This document shows positions 23,301-36,800 of a DNA stretch of 64,000 bases, in pieces. Origin of the DNA: Symsagittifera roscoffensis. Taxonomy: Eukaryota > Xenacoelomorpha > Acoela > Convolutidae. How positions within the stretch are numbered: the first letter of the stretch is position 1; every line of letters starts with the position of its first letter. Location: positions 24,490,933-24,554,932 of the forward strand of contig NC_087070.1 in NCBI RefSeq assembly GCF_963678635.1, read 5' to 3'. The notes under the pieces were generated by a model that made no database searches, was not told the origin of the DNA, and saw only the letters and a list, made by a program, of their open reading frames with translations. The translations under genes were made by a program, and so were the position numbers.

Positions 23301-26300
23301 TACAAAAAAAGGCTTGCAGCTCAAAAAAAAATCCGTCATGTGGCAACTAAGCCGACAAAACATAATCAGACAAAAAATGGGCCGACAATTTGCTTGAAAC
23401 TAAACATTTTCAGTTTATTTAAAGAAACAGATCCTGTCCGTATTCCACGAGTTCCGCTGACGCCAAGAAATTTGAATTTAGTATAAATCAAGCTACTAAT
23501 TGATTCAAGTAATTTAGTTCAACAAGTTGTTAGCCTAAAAAATTCTATATTCCAATTTGAAAACCGAATACTAAGTTCCTTCCATTGCGTGGTCGGAGCA
23601 ACAAGTACTATGACAGGGATGTGATATAGCTTACCTCATTTTCTCCCTGACTGAATGCCCTGGGTCCCTTGGGTGTTGTCTTTCCTCCTCTTTGGGTCTT
23701 GTTTCCTGCTGCCTTTGCATCCACTTGCACTGGAGGAGGGTCTGAAAAATCATGCATCCCAAACACCGTACCAACTTTTACATAGCTTTCAATCTTTAGA
23801 ACCGTGCCTTCAAATTCATAAGTTCAGGCCTATTTTAATATGTAAAAAAAACAATGAAAATTGTACAACAAAGTGTGAAAACACATTACTACATATGCAT
23901 GCTTAAAACAACAACTAAAGCGCTTACAAATTTTCCTGAAAAAAAAATCTGACAAAATTGCACAACCTAAATAAGTTAAAGTTAAGAAGACAATACGGAT
24001 TTGAAAATAAACAACTACAACACAGCCAAATTGCCAAGAAATTAAAAAGAACTAACTGCTCGTCTTTTTGCTCTTGGCCGCGGTCGCAGCACCTGCCGCC
24101 TCCCCGACCGCCCCCTTCGCTCCTTTCTTGTCGTCTTTTTTATCCCCTCCAGCCGCCGCGTCCTTGCCCCCTCCCTTGGCTCCTTTGGCGGCCGCTGCGC
24201 CTGCTGCCCCCGCGCCCTTTTTGTCAGCCGCTGACTTCTTATCCCCCATTGATGTGCCTTTACTAGTAGGTCTGTCCGTCTTGCGAGAGGAGGGCGGCTG
24301 GAAATATCACAACAAAAATACAAGTTAGACAACTAGTTGAAAGACCTGCCATTTTCCAGTTTCACATTTTTGATAAGAACAATGCATCAACGAAGAAGGG
24401 AAACTTTATAATCAAGATATAAACAAAAACGTTCTTAGAACTAATAAACAACATTTTTCTGCTTAACTCCGCGAACAGAAAGTCGAACCCAAAACAGTTT
24501 TTTAATATAAATTTTAGCTTAAATTCTTCCAATCCATTGCTCATCTGGATAATGATTAAACTTTCTTTAGCTAACCTTTTTCTAACCAAAAGATGGATTT
24601 CCACAAGCTTCAATCGGATAACTAGAAACTGACAAACGAATCTGAAAAAAAAAACAGATTACTGACTGATTTGTTGGTGCCCCTGTCGGGTGACACTGTG
24701 TCCCGCTGACGTATTCTCCTCTCGACCACCTCCTCGTGGGTGAGTCTGAAACGGGACACCACACTGGCCAGACTCCTCGCACCCTCATCCCCAATGTAAT
24801 TGCTAGACAGATCCAACACCAGCAGACATCGGTTCATACGCAGACCCTAAAACATACATGACACATTTAACACCCAAAAATAAAAAAGTTCCAACAGTAA
24901 GGACACACAAATTTTACTTAAAGAAGACTACGACATTCACTATTCGAGCATAAACTTTCAACAACACACTAACGCTTGCAAGCTCGTTAGTGTAAAAACC
25001 ACGTTTTAAAAAAAATCTGATGACAACAGCCAAGGACACATCAAGGATTTTCGCGAGGCGAATACGAAGCTAAATCGGCAAAACGAGGCTTCATTGGCAA
25101 AGCTCTTAACATAAAATACAAAATCGGTCGGAAACAAATACGTGGATTGGATTAAGATGTAGATCAGATAAGGAATAGGAACATAACCATTACAATAATG
25201 CAATCGAAAAAAAAACTTATCTGAGCCTCCGAAGACAAGCATTATTACCCACAATTTTACCTACAAAATGAAGAGGACATTTTTTTCGAGTCTAATGTCT
25301 CCTAGTTTGAGAGTCAAATAATTCAGCACAAAATTTTTTAAAAAAACATAAGCCACAACTTCGCATCAAAAATATATTTGTGCTTTTGATAATTTTTCCG
25401 TCTAGAAAAAAATTGAGGCAGACAACTTTTTTGAATTAATAATTAACACCGAGGCCAAGTTGCTCTTCGCATACACAAACAAAAATATGACCGATAACGC
25501 TACTGGGAAAAACTGATTGAGTAAAACTTTGAGTCTGCTAAATTTCTAAAGTGACGCATGCCGATTATGAGTCCACAGTATTGCTAAGTGACGCAAGCGA
25601 ATTATGAAGCATTAGCAGCACCATTAAATTTGAAAACAAAAAAAATTTACCAACTAACATGCCTCAATTTATAGAGAGGACGCATTTCAAGAGTTCCAAC
25701 AGTAAGGACACACAAATTTTACGAAAAAGAAGACTACTAAAATCACTATTCGAGCATAAACTTTCAGTAACACACTAACGCTCGCAAGCTGGCTAGTGTA
25801 AAAACCACTTATTTGAAAAAACTGATGACAACAGCCTAGGGTGTATCAAGGAATTTCGCGAGGGGAATACGAAGCTAAACCTGCACTCCGTGCATACAAG
25901 TAAAAACGACACTTTCAAGGGAAAATTGTATTTGCGGGTTAGGCTAGGAAAAAAGACGTTTCGTACTAATGTAGCTGCTTGCTAGTGCTAAATGAATAGG
26001 AGGATAAAGCTGGTAATATATTCTTTGAATTACTTTTTTGCACGTGATATTGCATCAATGTTTAATTGAAGCCTTTTAACAGATAAAGATTTCACACCAC
26101 AAAAAAATTTTAAAAAGTTAATTCAGATTATCTACTGAAAATTCTGTTCTTACTTTTGCGAGAAGGGTGACACCTTCTGCAGTGATGTTGTTGAATGACA
26201 GGTTCAATTTCACCAGAGTCGAGTTTTGTTCCCTCGGAGTGCCCAGAGCATAGCCCAGATATCTGGCCCCCAAGTCCGTGATCCGGTTGTTCCTCAGACT

Positions 26301-29300
26301 CAAGTTCCACACTCTGAAAGTGAACACCAGATTCAAGCTCATGTACGATTTCTAAGAAAAGGGGGCATCAAAAATTTAGTCCGCCCAGTATTACTTTCCT
26401 ATATATTTCGAGCCGAGTTTTTTGGGGGTATTCCTTCAGAACTAACGTATACTGAATCGAAAAAGAAATGATTAATCTTGTAGAATACTAACAAAAAATC
26501 TAACAGATCTTGAAGGGGGGCTTTTTATTGATCCAACAACTTCACGAAGAAAAAGAACTATGGAGTATCTAGTTTTTTACCGCCCATTTTTAGGTGCTTC
26601 AGGGAAATCTTACGGGGGTCAATTGTGATATCATCTGATAGCTTTACTAGTCTTGATTCGAATTACAAGAAAAATTTCAAAAAAAATTTCGTTGTGAAGA
26701 AGACTTCATGCGACGAAATTCACATATAACACAGACAACACTTGATAATGAAGTCTCAATTTAATTCTCCTTGGATATTAGTTTACATATTAGTTTAACT
26801 TTTGAATCGACTCAAAACAAACTTTATCGCCCTTCAATAGAAAAAGTAACACAGGAAATTTTGTTTACAAAATGAACAAAACTTTTGTAAAAAAAATTTT
26901 TTTTAAAAACTTTGCTTCATGTTTAAATTTTTAAAATTCAATCAAAGTGGTTGGAAGAATCTGAGCTACTTGCACAGCAACAAATACCATTGTTCTGTTG
27001 TATCCACACCCATATACTAGTTGATAAAGTGTGATTGATTACTTGAGTGTGGTTGATAATGTTGTTGCTTACTTGTTGTTCTCTCCCATTATGAGCCTGT
27101 GCCACTCCTCACTCTCCACTGGACTGCCCTCCACGTTCAGAGTCCTGAAAAACAGCAATAAAAAATCAGCTGATTAAAAAATACAGACATCCCAAGGTCT
27201 ATTGCGAAAATATCTTGTTGATCCAGGCGAATACAATGATCTTGAGTAAATTAGTCAAAGTGGGAGCTCGATAACAGAACAGATATAAATTGGACTTGTT
27301 GATATCGAGGCAATTATTGATAAAAGGCCACTGCAGAAGGGAATATGCTAGCGCGTATAATCATAGCTAACAGCCTGTAGGGAGAGTCAAAAAGCAAGGA
27401 GACCAAAAAGAACAGAGACGTTTCAACATTTCATTAATTCAATCAGGATAGCTCAATTCAATTAAAAAGCAACCCCCCCCACACTTTTGTTTAGAATTGC
27501 AACAAACCAACCATACAAAAAATGATAACCAAATTAGACAAACATAAAAATCTGAAGCGAAGAAGAGCGCGTTTTTTTCCCAACGTCTCAACTATAAGAC
27601 AACGCCGCTTTGATCAAGTTCGGTTCTTCAAGCGCTATAAAATGCAGTTTACAGGTTGAGAAGTTAAACTTATGTATAAGCTTCACGTGTTTGACGACTC
27701 ACTTGAGGTTGGGACACTCCTGGACTAGATGTCCGAGTGTCTCCAGAGTGTGGTTGGTGAGTCCCACATTGTAGAGAGTGAGCAGGTGTAGTTTGTCCAC
27801 TGCAGGCACACACACTCGCAACACACTGTCCATCATCACAGCATCCACCTTCCAGTCTGCATTAACACACACAAAAAACACTTCTGTCAATTGAGGAATC
27901 ATCAGCACATTAACACAAACAAACATTCTGTGAATTTAAGATTCGTTACCCAACTCACATTCACATGATGGCTCATCGTATAACCTATGATGTACAATGT
28001 TGTGAGTGAACAGAAAAATTTTACACAGGCAAAACTGCATTTCACAAACAATTAACCAAAGAGCAAAAATGAGCTTCAAATTTCGGTTGTTTCTGCAATT
28101 CATGAGGGCCATAATTACTTGAAAATGAGGCTCGTGTTGTCGTTTAGTAGCTGCTTGGTTATCTGATCTTCTACATGTAGTTACTAATTTGAAAGAATCA
28201 ATTTACAAGGCGTTTTTTGAAAATGATTAATGAATGTTCCTTCTTTCACGTGAAAAGTTTTGGAATTAAAAACTGGCGTTTAATTTTTAAGAATTTCACA
28301 GCGCTTGTACAATAAAAAATAAGGGATGATATTCCATGGGAAAAACAACTAACTTACCACAAACTCTATGCCATTTTTCCATTCCAACAATAAAAAATCA
28401 AAATCATAGGCACTAAAAAGTCACTTATTACCAAAAAATCAATAACAAAAATCAGCAAAGTATGAAATCAAACAAACCACAGGTTTTAGAAAGCTTCAGA
28501 ATACTACTAAATCAAAATAAACTAAACGTTGATAAGGTACGGCAAAAGTTAACGCAAAACTTAATGACCAATGAAACAAAAAATTTACACAGAGGTGACG
28601 CTGAATTTGCGAACACAAGCGATAAAAAGTAGTCTTTAACATAAAAAATTAAAGAGAAAAAATTAAACTTTTGACTTGTGTCCGAATCAAACCCCCCGAC
28701 CTGGAGATCGAGTCCCACGTCCTCAATTCTGCGCCAGGTCCGCTCAACAATTGCAAACACTAACCAACAATTCCGCAGATACAGGAGATGCTATTTAAAT
28801 GTCAATGGTAAAAATAAAACTTTTAAAATGTCCCGGAGTCGAGCCCCGGACCTGGAGATTAAACGTCTCACGTCCTCGCAATCTCCACTATGGTCACTCA
28901 ACAATAGTCAAAACACAGGCAAAACTCTGCTTCGCAAAAACAAGAGGAAAAAGCAAAAACGAGCTGCTCTAAACTGACAAAACAAACTGAAATAGGGAAA
29001 AAATTAGGAATCTCACCTTTGGATTAAGAACATCATCTCCTCGCATCTGCGCAACGGTCACTAGGAAGTAAATTAGTGGCCCAGTTAATGCTGTATCTAG
29101 CTGTTCTAATATTTTTATTCATATCTTGTACTGATACGGAAATGAGTAATTTTCAAAAAGTGGACTTTACGCTAAACATTAGAGATTCTCGGCTTAAGGG
29201 GGGAGGGGAATAACCGCTTACTTAAAGTAGAAAAATACTATCGTTTTTTCAATTGAAATTTGTATTTGAGATTTGTCAGGATAATTTATATCAGCGTTTC

Positions 29301-32300
29301 GACAAAAATTAACAAGGTAAAACAGATTACGCCACAAAAATTTAGGCAACACATTAGTTTTAATAAACTATAAACATTAAAACCAGTAGCTTCCTTTATG
29401 AAAATAATACCTTTCAAAAAAAACCGACAAAACTTGAAATATTGAACACAGCTAAGATTCAAAACACAGGTAAGATTCACATAACTGATTTTAGTCTTTT
29501 CAGTAAAACCTTTAATCTCCGATTTGGCAGGGAAGTTTTTGAAAACATTCAAAAACCTTTCAAAATTAACCATTATATCAAAAATGAGCTGATTTGAGGC
29601 CATATCTTTTTTTTCTACCAGATTTAAGGTAAAGCCGCTTAAGAAGGGGAGATTCCCACAATTTGTTCTTTTGATTGAGACCTTTATCTCGCATTTATGC
29701 ATTTAATACTTGAGAAAATCAAAAAATTTAGAACAAATAGGCCAAAAATTCCCATATTGAAACTGTCAAAGGCAGTAGAACGTGAGGTAAAATGAAAAAA
29801 GACTAAATGAGCAGGCACATGGAAGAGCAGCCAGTTTTCTAATGATACCATCTTTTGAAAATCGGTACAGTAGTTTTTTTTTTAAATTGAACTTTCTGCG
29901 AAAAATGTGAAATATGCCGGCACATAGAAGAGCAGCCAAATTTTTCATTGGTACCATTTTTTATGAAAATCGGTACAGTATTTTTTGTGAAAATTTGAAC
30001 TTTCTGCGAAAAATGCAAACTGTCCCAAGCGTCACAAAAAAGCGTCACGAAATATCATACAGTTTCATAATACATGATTTTTTCAAACCGGACCTAGCAC
30101 TAGCCAAAAATAAAGCAGCAACATGTGCCATTGAAATGGTTATTCTTACACAAGCTTAAACATGATAAAATTGAAAACCAAAAGTGCCACCAAATTAGCA
30201 CTTTTATTTGCGAATTAATCTTTAGAAAAAAAATCTTCGTTACAATCTTCGAAAAAAACCTTCGTTACAATACACTACGCTTGTGTAAACACTAGCGGTA
30301 ATAAAAATAGCAGATACAACAGATATTGCTTAATTGCCAATGCCCCTAAACAGCTTGATTATCAATTCGCATGCAATAAAATCGCACTTTTGATAGGTCG
30401 CTATTTAATTGCATGCGCTATGCCGGCAAAAAATCCACAAGTGAGTGCTTTTAGAGAGTGCATTTGTTTTATCTTTAGCGAAATTATTTTTAAGGCAGCA
30501 AAAAAAATCCCAAAGACAGTTTGAAAAGAGCCAATGAACCCAAGAAAATAAAAAAAAAACTGACTTTCGAATTTTAATATATATGCCCTCAAAGCTCTTT
30601 AAACTTCACAAATAATTTTTGATGGGTGCTTTTTTGATAAAAACAACCCAATTTGAGAATATTGGATCAATAGTTAAAATTTTTAGTTCGCTGGGAAATC
30701 TGATAATTAGATTCCTTTCCAAAATAAGAAGTCGAAAACGTTTTTCGTGACCTTTACATTTTTGCTATTCAATATTAGAGGTTGCCTTACGTTCAGCAAA
30801 GAAAAAGAAGTGAACTTAAAAAGAAATCAAAAGTCAAACGGCGAAAAATCAAATTTTAGCTTGAACAAATTATATAGACCTATATAAAAGTTTTCACTAC
30901 GTTCATTACTCTTCAAAAACCATCGCGACCTATATAATAGTCTGAACAACGTTCATCGACTCTTAAAAAATAAATGAAGATTCAAACCCCGAAAAAACCA
31001 AATTTTAGCGTGAACAGCTTTAAAGACTTTTCCTTGCAAGACTGTCAAACTTAGCACTCGAAAAAAAATCAACTCAGGGGCGGATCTAGGATTTTTTCGA
31101 GGGGGGGGGGCGGATTTTCATAAATTTTCGAAAAATTTTTCGACCTTTTTTTAGGTCGACCGAAACGATTTTTCGAGCTCTCCCTAAGCCCGGTTTAGTC
31201 CCTGTTTTGGTCAAACTTCCTGCGCCGCAGGCAAAATTTTGAAAAAATAGTCCAAAAAAGGCTTTTTTAGGCACTTTTTGGAGAATTTTAACCAAGAAAT
31301 AGCGTTTTTCGGCGCGCGCTCCCCTCTAAAAATTAGTATATATGTATGAGAAAAATTTTAGGGTCGGTCGGCCAGAAATGCATTTCTTAAAAAGTACCAA
31401 AGGGGGGACCCTTTGGGTCGGCAGGGTGTCGAATCCCTGAGGGGGGGGGGGGGTGTCCGCCCCCCCCCCCCCCACCCCCTAAATCCGCCCCTGTACATAC
31501 TAACTACGCGAAAATTGACTAGAATAAATAACCTCAATATCTATGTTTTGTGCATTTTTGATTTAAGTTCAAAAAGACAATAAATGATAAATCCATACTA
31601 ACTTCATTTATTTACAGTAAGAAATCAACTGGACTCACTTCTGATATAAATCTCTTTCACTGTTGATTTCTTGTCATTTGGGTCTGCATCTACCTGCACC
31701 ACTGGACGCATGTAGTCGTAATTACTCTTAGGAATATACGTTGTGGGGATGAAAGTATCCTGCAATGCCCCTCCCCCTTCCCCGCCACTTCCTGACCCCC
31801 CAATGCCCATTGCACCCGACTCCACTTCGTCAGATCCAGCGGCTGTTACGTTAGTCTGTGTAGTAGTCGCTTCCGGCGCCTTAATCAATACTCTCTAAGT
31901 TCACAATAGCTTCATAATTTTGAGCTCATTCAATAAAAAAACTCTTTTAAAAATCGAGCGCAGATATAATTGAAAAAAACTTTGTTACGAAAAGCTGTCG
32001 GATTACGCAATGAGCTCCACTAATGAAAGCCAAACAAACAGGTAAATTTTTCAGCAATAGTTAGTTTACAGCCTATTCCCAAACGTTTAGTACTTTAAAG
32101 ATCAGTTAACAAACCTCAGTCGCATGCTTGCTCTTCTTTCCCTAAATTGAAGAAACAATTTGAGCCAGCATACCAAAAAAGCATCAATAAAATGGCGTCC
32201 AACAATGACCTAATTCATTTAAAGACGACTCAAGTTTCTTCGGAAAAGGAGTAGATGTAATTTAGCCTACTATCGCTCCTTTATTTGTCCAAACAAGTGA

Positions 32301-33830
32301 TAATTGATTTGAAAATTTTCCGAGTAGAGATTCTGAGGTAGTAAAAAACACTGGCAAGGAGACAGCAAGTGTAGAGCTTTGCATCGGGAGCTTCACGAAG
32401 TGCGTCGATTTTAGTGGTCCGGTTTATTGCATTTGATTCGAATTTATTGCAAACTTTTGGGTTGAGCGGGAAACATGGGGGGAATTTGCTACAATTTATT
32501 CCTGTTTTATACTTCTGCAATATAAATGTTGATAATTCCGAATATGCAAATGACTTATCAAAAGCTTAAAAGTTGCCCAAAACTGAAAAAAGCATTATGT
32601 CTATTTTTGATGAACCCACAAATCAAAATAATTTGAGAAAATCAGGCTAAGAGCATTATCATAAGCCAACGGATATTTCTATCTTCATCACCAATTTACC
32701 TTTGTTTCCTGTGAGGGCGGTGGGGGTTGTCCAGGGGCCTTGCTCCTCAACACCACCGGTGGAATTTCTGTCATATGAGCTCTGCGACACAGCTCCGTAA
32801 AATCAGTGTCTATATTACCAGTGCAACTGTATGGCTCTAAGCAAAAAACAAGTGAAAACTTAGGTAGAACAGAAGTTAGAAGAAGCACCTGCTGCTATAA
32901 CAATTTAGCCACCAGAAAGTTGAAAAAACGACTGATCAATTTTTAAATATTTTTCCAAGAAAATTTCTTGCCTTAATGCTCTTTGAAATTTAAGCTTTCA
33001 TGATTACAAATTTGTAGTAATTTTTTTAGTCTTGTAAAATGTACATTTCAAACAGAAATATGACAGTGTTCAGGCGTAAAAAAAACTGACTGTAGAAAAA
33101 TATAATTTCCTAAACTAATATAATCTAGCCATTATTTAACACGCAGATGATTCATAAGGACTAATTTAGCTAACTCAAATCGGGCGAGGGCAACTATTTA
33201 CAAGACATGGCACTATTCAATGCCATCTTGAAAATAATGAGAATAAAAAGAAATTACAAACAACAAAAACGTTCAAAAATCTTAACTCAAACATATCTTA
33301 ATTTTTCAAAAAAGGCGAATAAAGAAAATTTGGAACTCAATTACTTGCACGATTGCAATATTACATCAAAAAATCTTCAGTTTCAGACCGAATTGCTTCA
33401 AAACAAAAAATACTCGACGTGGACTTCCTGAAACCACATAGCCTAAAAAATGTCTTTTGTTCATTCAATGGCACCTGATTGTGATAGGCTATAGTGCATT
33501 TTATCCTGCGCCCTCCGTGGAACATACTTCATCGCACATAGTGCATGAGATGGTTTTAAATGACTTTTCATGTATTCTCTTCATGTCGATTTACTGTCCC
33601 TCCCCTTGACTTGACCTCACTACCACATTCAGAGCAAGTCAGTTCCCTTTCACGCTTGGCGACTGCTTTAATTTGTTCGATGGTTTCTTGGTTGATCTTG
33701 GCGTTCAATTTTTTTTCAGCTCATTTCCCCAATTGGTTAAATGCTGTGTCTGTTCCATCAACAGTTCTAAGTCAAGCCCGCCTCTCTAAGTAACTTGTCA
33801 GGTGTAACAATGCCTTCCTCTTTCTTTACC

Positions 33831-33861
<31 letters not shown>

Positions 33862-36800
33862 GTCCCCGTCAATGATTGGGGGGCTTGCTCGCCGTAGCAC
33901 GGATGAATTCGATTACTTGTTCGGGTTTCGTTTGGATAATTGACGCGGGTGGTTGGCCACCAAAAATCGCATTTCTTTCTTGATCCCATTTGGGGCATTT
34001 CGTAAGCCAGTGTATGGTGTCTTCAGTTTCGCTGAAGCAATGCGGGCACGACCCTTCCTCTATTTTCCCATGTTTAAAGAGGGTTTCCCGCAGAAATGGA
34101 GCTCTATTGAGTCTAATACGGTGGAGACTAACTTCTGCTTCTCTCGAACGTCCTTCTCCTTCCTGAAGTGGTTTCCCACCTGTCATTTGTCTGTGTGGGT
34201 GGTTTTCCGGTACCAACTTCGAGTATAACTCATATCGACGCTCCTCCTTTTGTCTGTTCACATCTTCTCTGATGTCTTCGAAGATCTTTTCGTTGATTCT
34301 CTTTTGCGCTTCCGATCGCCAGTCCGACCTTCCTTTTAACCTTATTTGTGACTGGTTTGTTCCAAGTCTGTTAAGGGGATGTTTTTGTTTGAAGTTGCAG
34401 CATTTGGCCAGTAATTTGGCTGCATTATCTATGCCCTCCTCGTATATTGTGTTAAGCTGAGCCTCAGCTCGAGTTTGGACTGATGGGGCCCCTGCAGGCG
34501 CCCCCACAATACACCTAGCCGCTGCATTATTGCAAACTTCAATTTTTTCGCGCGTTGAAGGCGACAGGAACATACCCCAGGTTTCAAAGGCATACGCGCC
34601 ACCGGGTCTGATATAGCTCTTGTAGAGTTGCCTCAAGTCATTGGCTTTTATTCCCCAGTTTTTTCCGCTCAATGAGCGTACTATTTGTAGCCTTTGTTTC
34701 AGTTTCTTCTTGGCTGTGTTGGCTTGCGCGTTGAAACGTAATTGGGTGTCAATTTCCACTCCGAGGATTACTGTTGAGTTTTCATATTTAATCGGTTCAC
34801 CCCCCATATGTAAATCTGGAGTGTTCTTACACCCGGTTTCTTTCGGATCAACTGTTACTACTAAGCCTACAGTTTTGTCCATTGCCAGTTCCACGTAGTT
34901 CGATTTAGCCCATGTTTCTATTGATTCAAGCGCTGGTTTGATTTGATTTGCCGCTTCCTCTATTCTTTCGGCGGCCACTTGTATAGTTAAATCGTCAGCG
35001 AACTGGTTAACAATGACTGATGGCGACTTGCCCTTAATTGCTTCCGGGAGTTTTGCTGTTGCAAAGCAATATAGAAGGGGCGAGAGCGGGCTTCCTTGTG
35101 GCATACCTTGGGAGAAAACTAGAGTTTTACTGAATTCTTCGTTCCATCTGACCATGGCTCGGCGATCCGACAGCCATGATTTCAGCCATTTTAGTGCTAC
35201 GCTTCCTAAGCCTCTCTCGGCGAGGTCCCGTAGGAGACCAAGCCTCCATACTTTATCGAAAGCGGCCTTAAAGTCGATCGCAACTATTAGCGTTCTTTTT
35301 TTGACCTGTAGATTATCCATTGCCGTTTGTGTAATGTTTGCTATAACATCAGTAGTTGAGCGGTGTGCCTGGAATCCTGCCTGTTCAGGCGGCACTAATT
35401 CGATTTCTTTCGCCCACTCCTCCAAACGTGTGAGGACCATTTTTTCCATAGTTTTGCCGATGCAAGAGAGGAGGGAAACTGGCCTATACGACTTTATTAG
35501 GTTTGCCGGCTTCTTCTTTTTGAGTATCGGCACAATTGTAGCTGTTCGCCAGTTTGCCGGAATTTTGCCTTCACTCCAACTTCTGTTAACCAAATAGAGT
35601 AGATATTCCCTTCCCTTCTCCCCTAGGTGCTTGAGCATTAGCGGATGCACTCCATCGGAGCCCGCACTTTTGGGTTTAAGACTTCTTAATGCTTCTCCTA
35701 ATTCGGCTATGGAAAATGACTCGTTGATTTCCGAGTCCCAATTTAACTTAATTGCTTCGCGTAGGGTCAAGTATGCTTGTTTCGAATCTTCCCTTTTGAC
35801 TGTCACTCTACTAACCGAAGCATACGTCTTACAAGCAACTTTTGCTTTCTCCCTGTCGGCCGTGATGGATTTACCTCCGTAATCAATAGGAGTATTTGGG
35901 AGCCGCTCTTTTTTTCTGCCGTCCATGGCCCTGAGGGTGTTCCAAACTTTTGTGGTCGGGTCCCGCGGGCTGAGTTCAGCTGCATATTTCCTCCACGCCT
36001 CGCGTTTACTGACCTCTATCGTTTTCTTGAACACCTTAGAAGCTTCCTCGGCTGCCGAAATGAGAAGATCGTCGCCAGGGGATTTCCTAAGCTGTCTTTG
36101 TATATTATTCATACTTTTCTTCGCAACAGCGCACTCTTTGGTCCACCATGGTTTGCAATCTTTTCGAGTGGTTACCGGAATAGATCCTTTAGCTGCGTTC
36201 ATTATTGCTTTAGCAAATAATTTTTCCAAAGCTTCAAGGGACTTGAAGTCCTCCGGCAGGGATAGAGATTGTTCTAGTAGCCTCTCGAAATCCGGCCAGT
36301 CGGCTTTCTTCATGTTAAGGTTTGGTCGGGTTCGAACTTTACTGACCTTGTGGCAAGAGGATATCAGAATTGGCAAATGGTCGGACCCTACCGAGTCAAT
36401 TGTGGTCCAGTTAAAGTGGTTAGCTCTGGATGAGTGCACTACTGTAATGTCGGGTGCTGTCCCTGATCCATTTTTCGCAACTCTTGTTGCTCCTCCGCTG
36501 TTAAGCAGGCACATGTCCTTATTGATTAGCCATTCGTCCACTTCTTCGCCAATTTTGTCCTCGACTTTGTTCCGGTCCCAGCTTCCATGGGCATTTATAT
36601 CCGCGCATATGATGGAGTTACTGCCGCATGGCCATTTGTCCAGGTATGGCTTTGAGTCTCTTTGATCATATTGTCTGGATTTTGCTGGTGGTCGGTACAC
36701 ATTATGAATTTCCAGCCACGAATTGCCAGTTTTCACAGCTATGCTGACTGTCTCTAGAGCTGCGGTTAAAGGCATACTTAGGCTGATTTCTTTACATTCT

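Noticed and set aside
24068..24328. Pro/Ala/Leu-rich plus-strand frames, and a second Arg-rich minus frame, over the GC-rich block
   Set aside because: They are other-frame readings of LRRC71-like exon 9, whose K/A/G codons give long open shadows.
29286..29702. 138-codon minus-strand frame with hydrophobic stretches
   Set aside because: It lies within a dispersed repeat; its counterpart near 14.6-15.2 kb has no matching frame.
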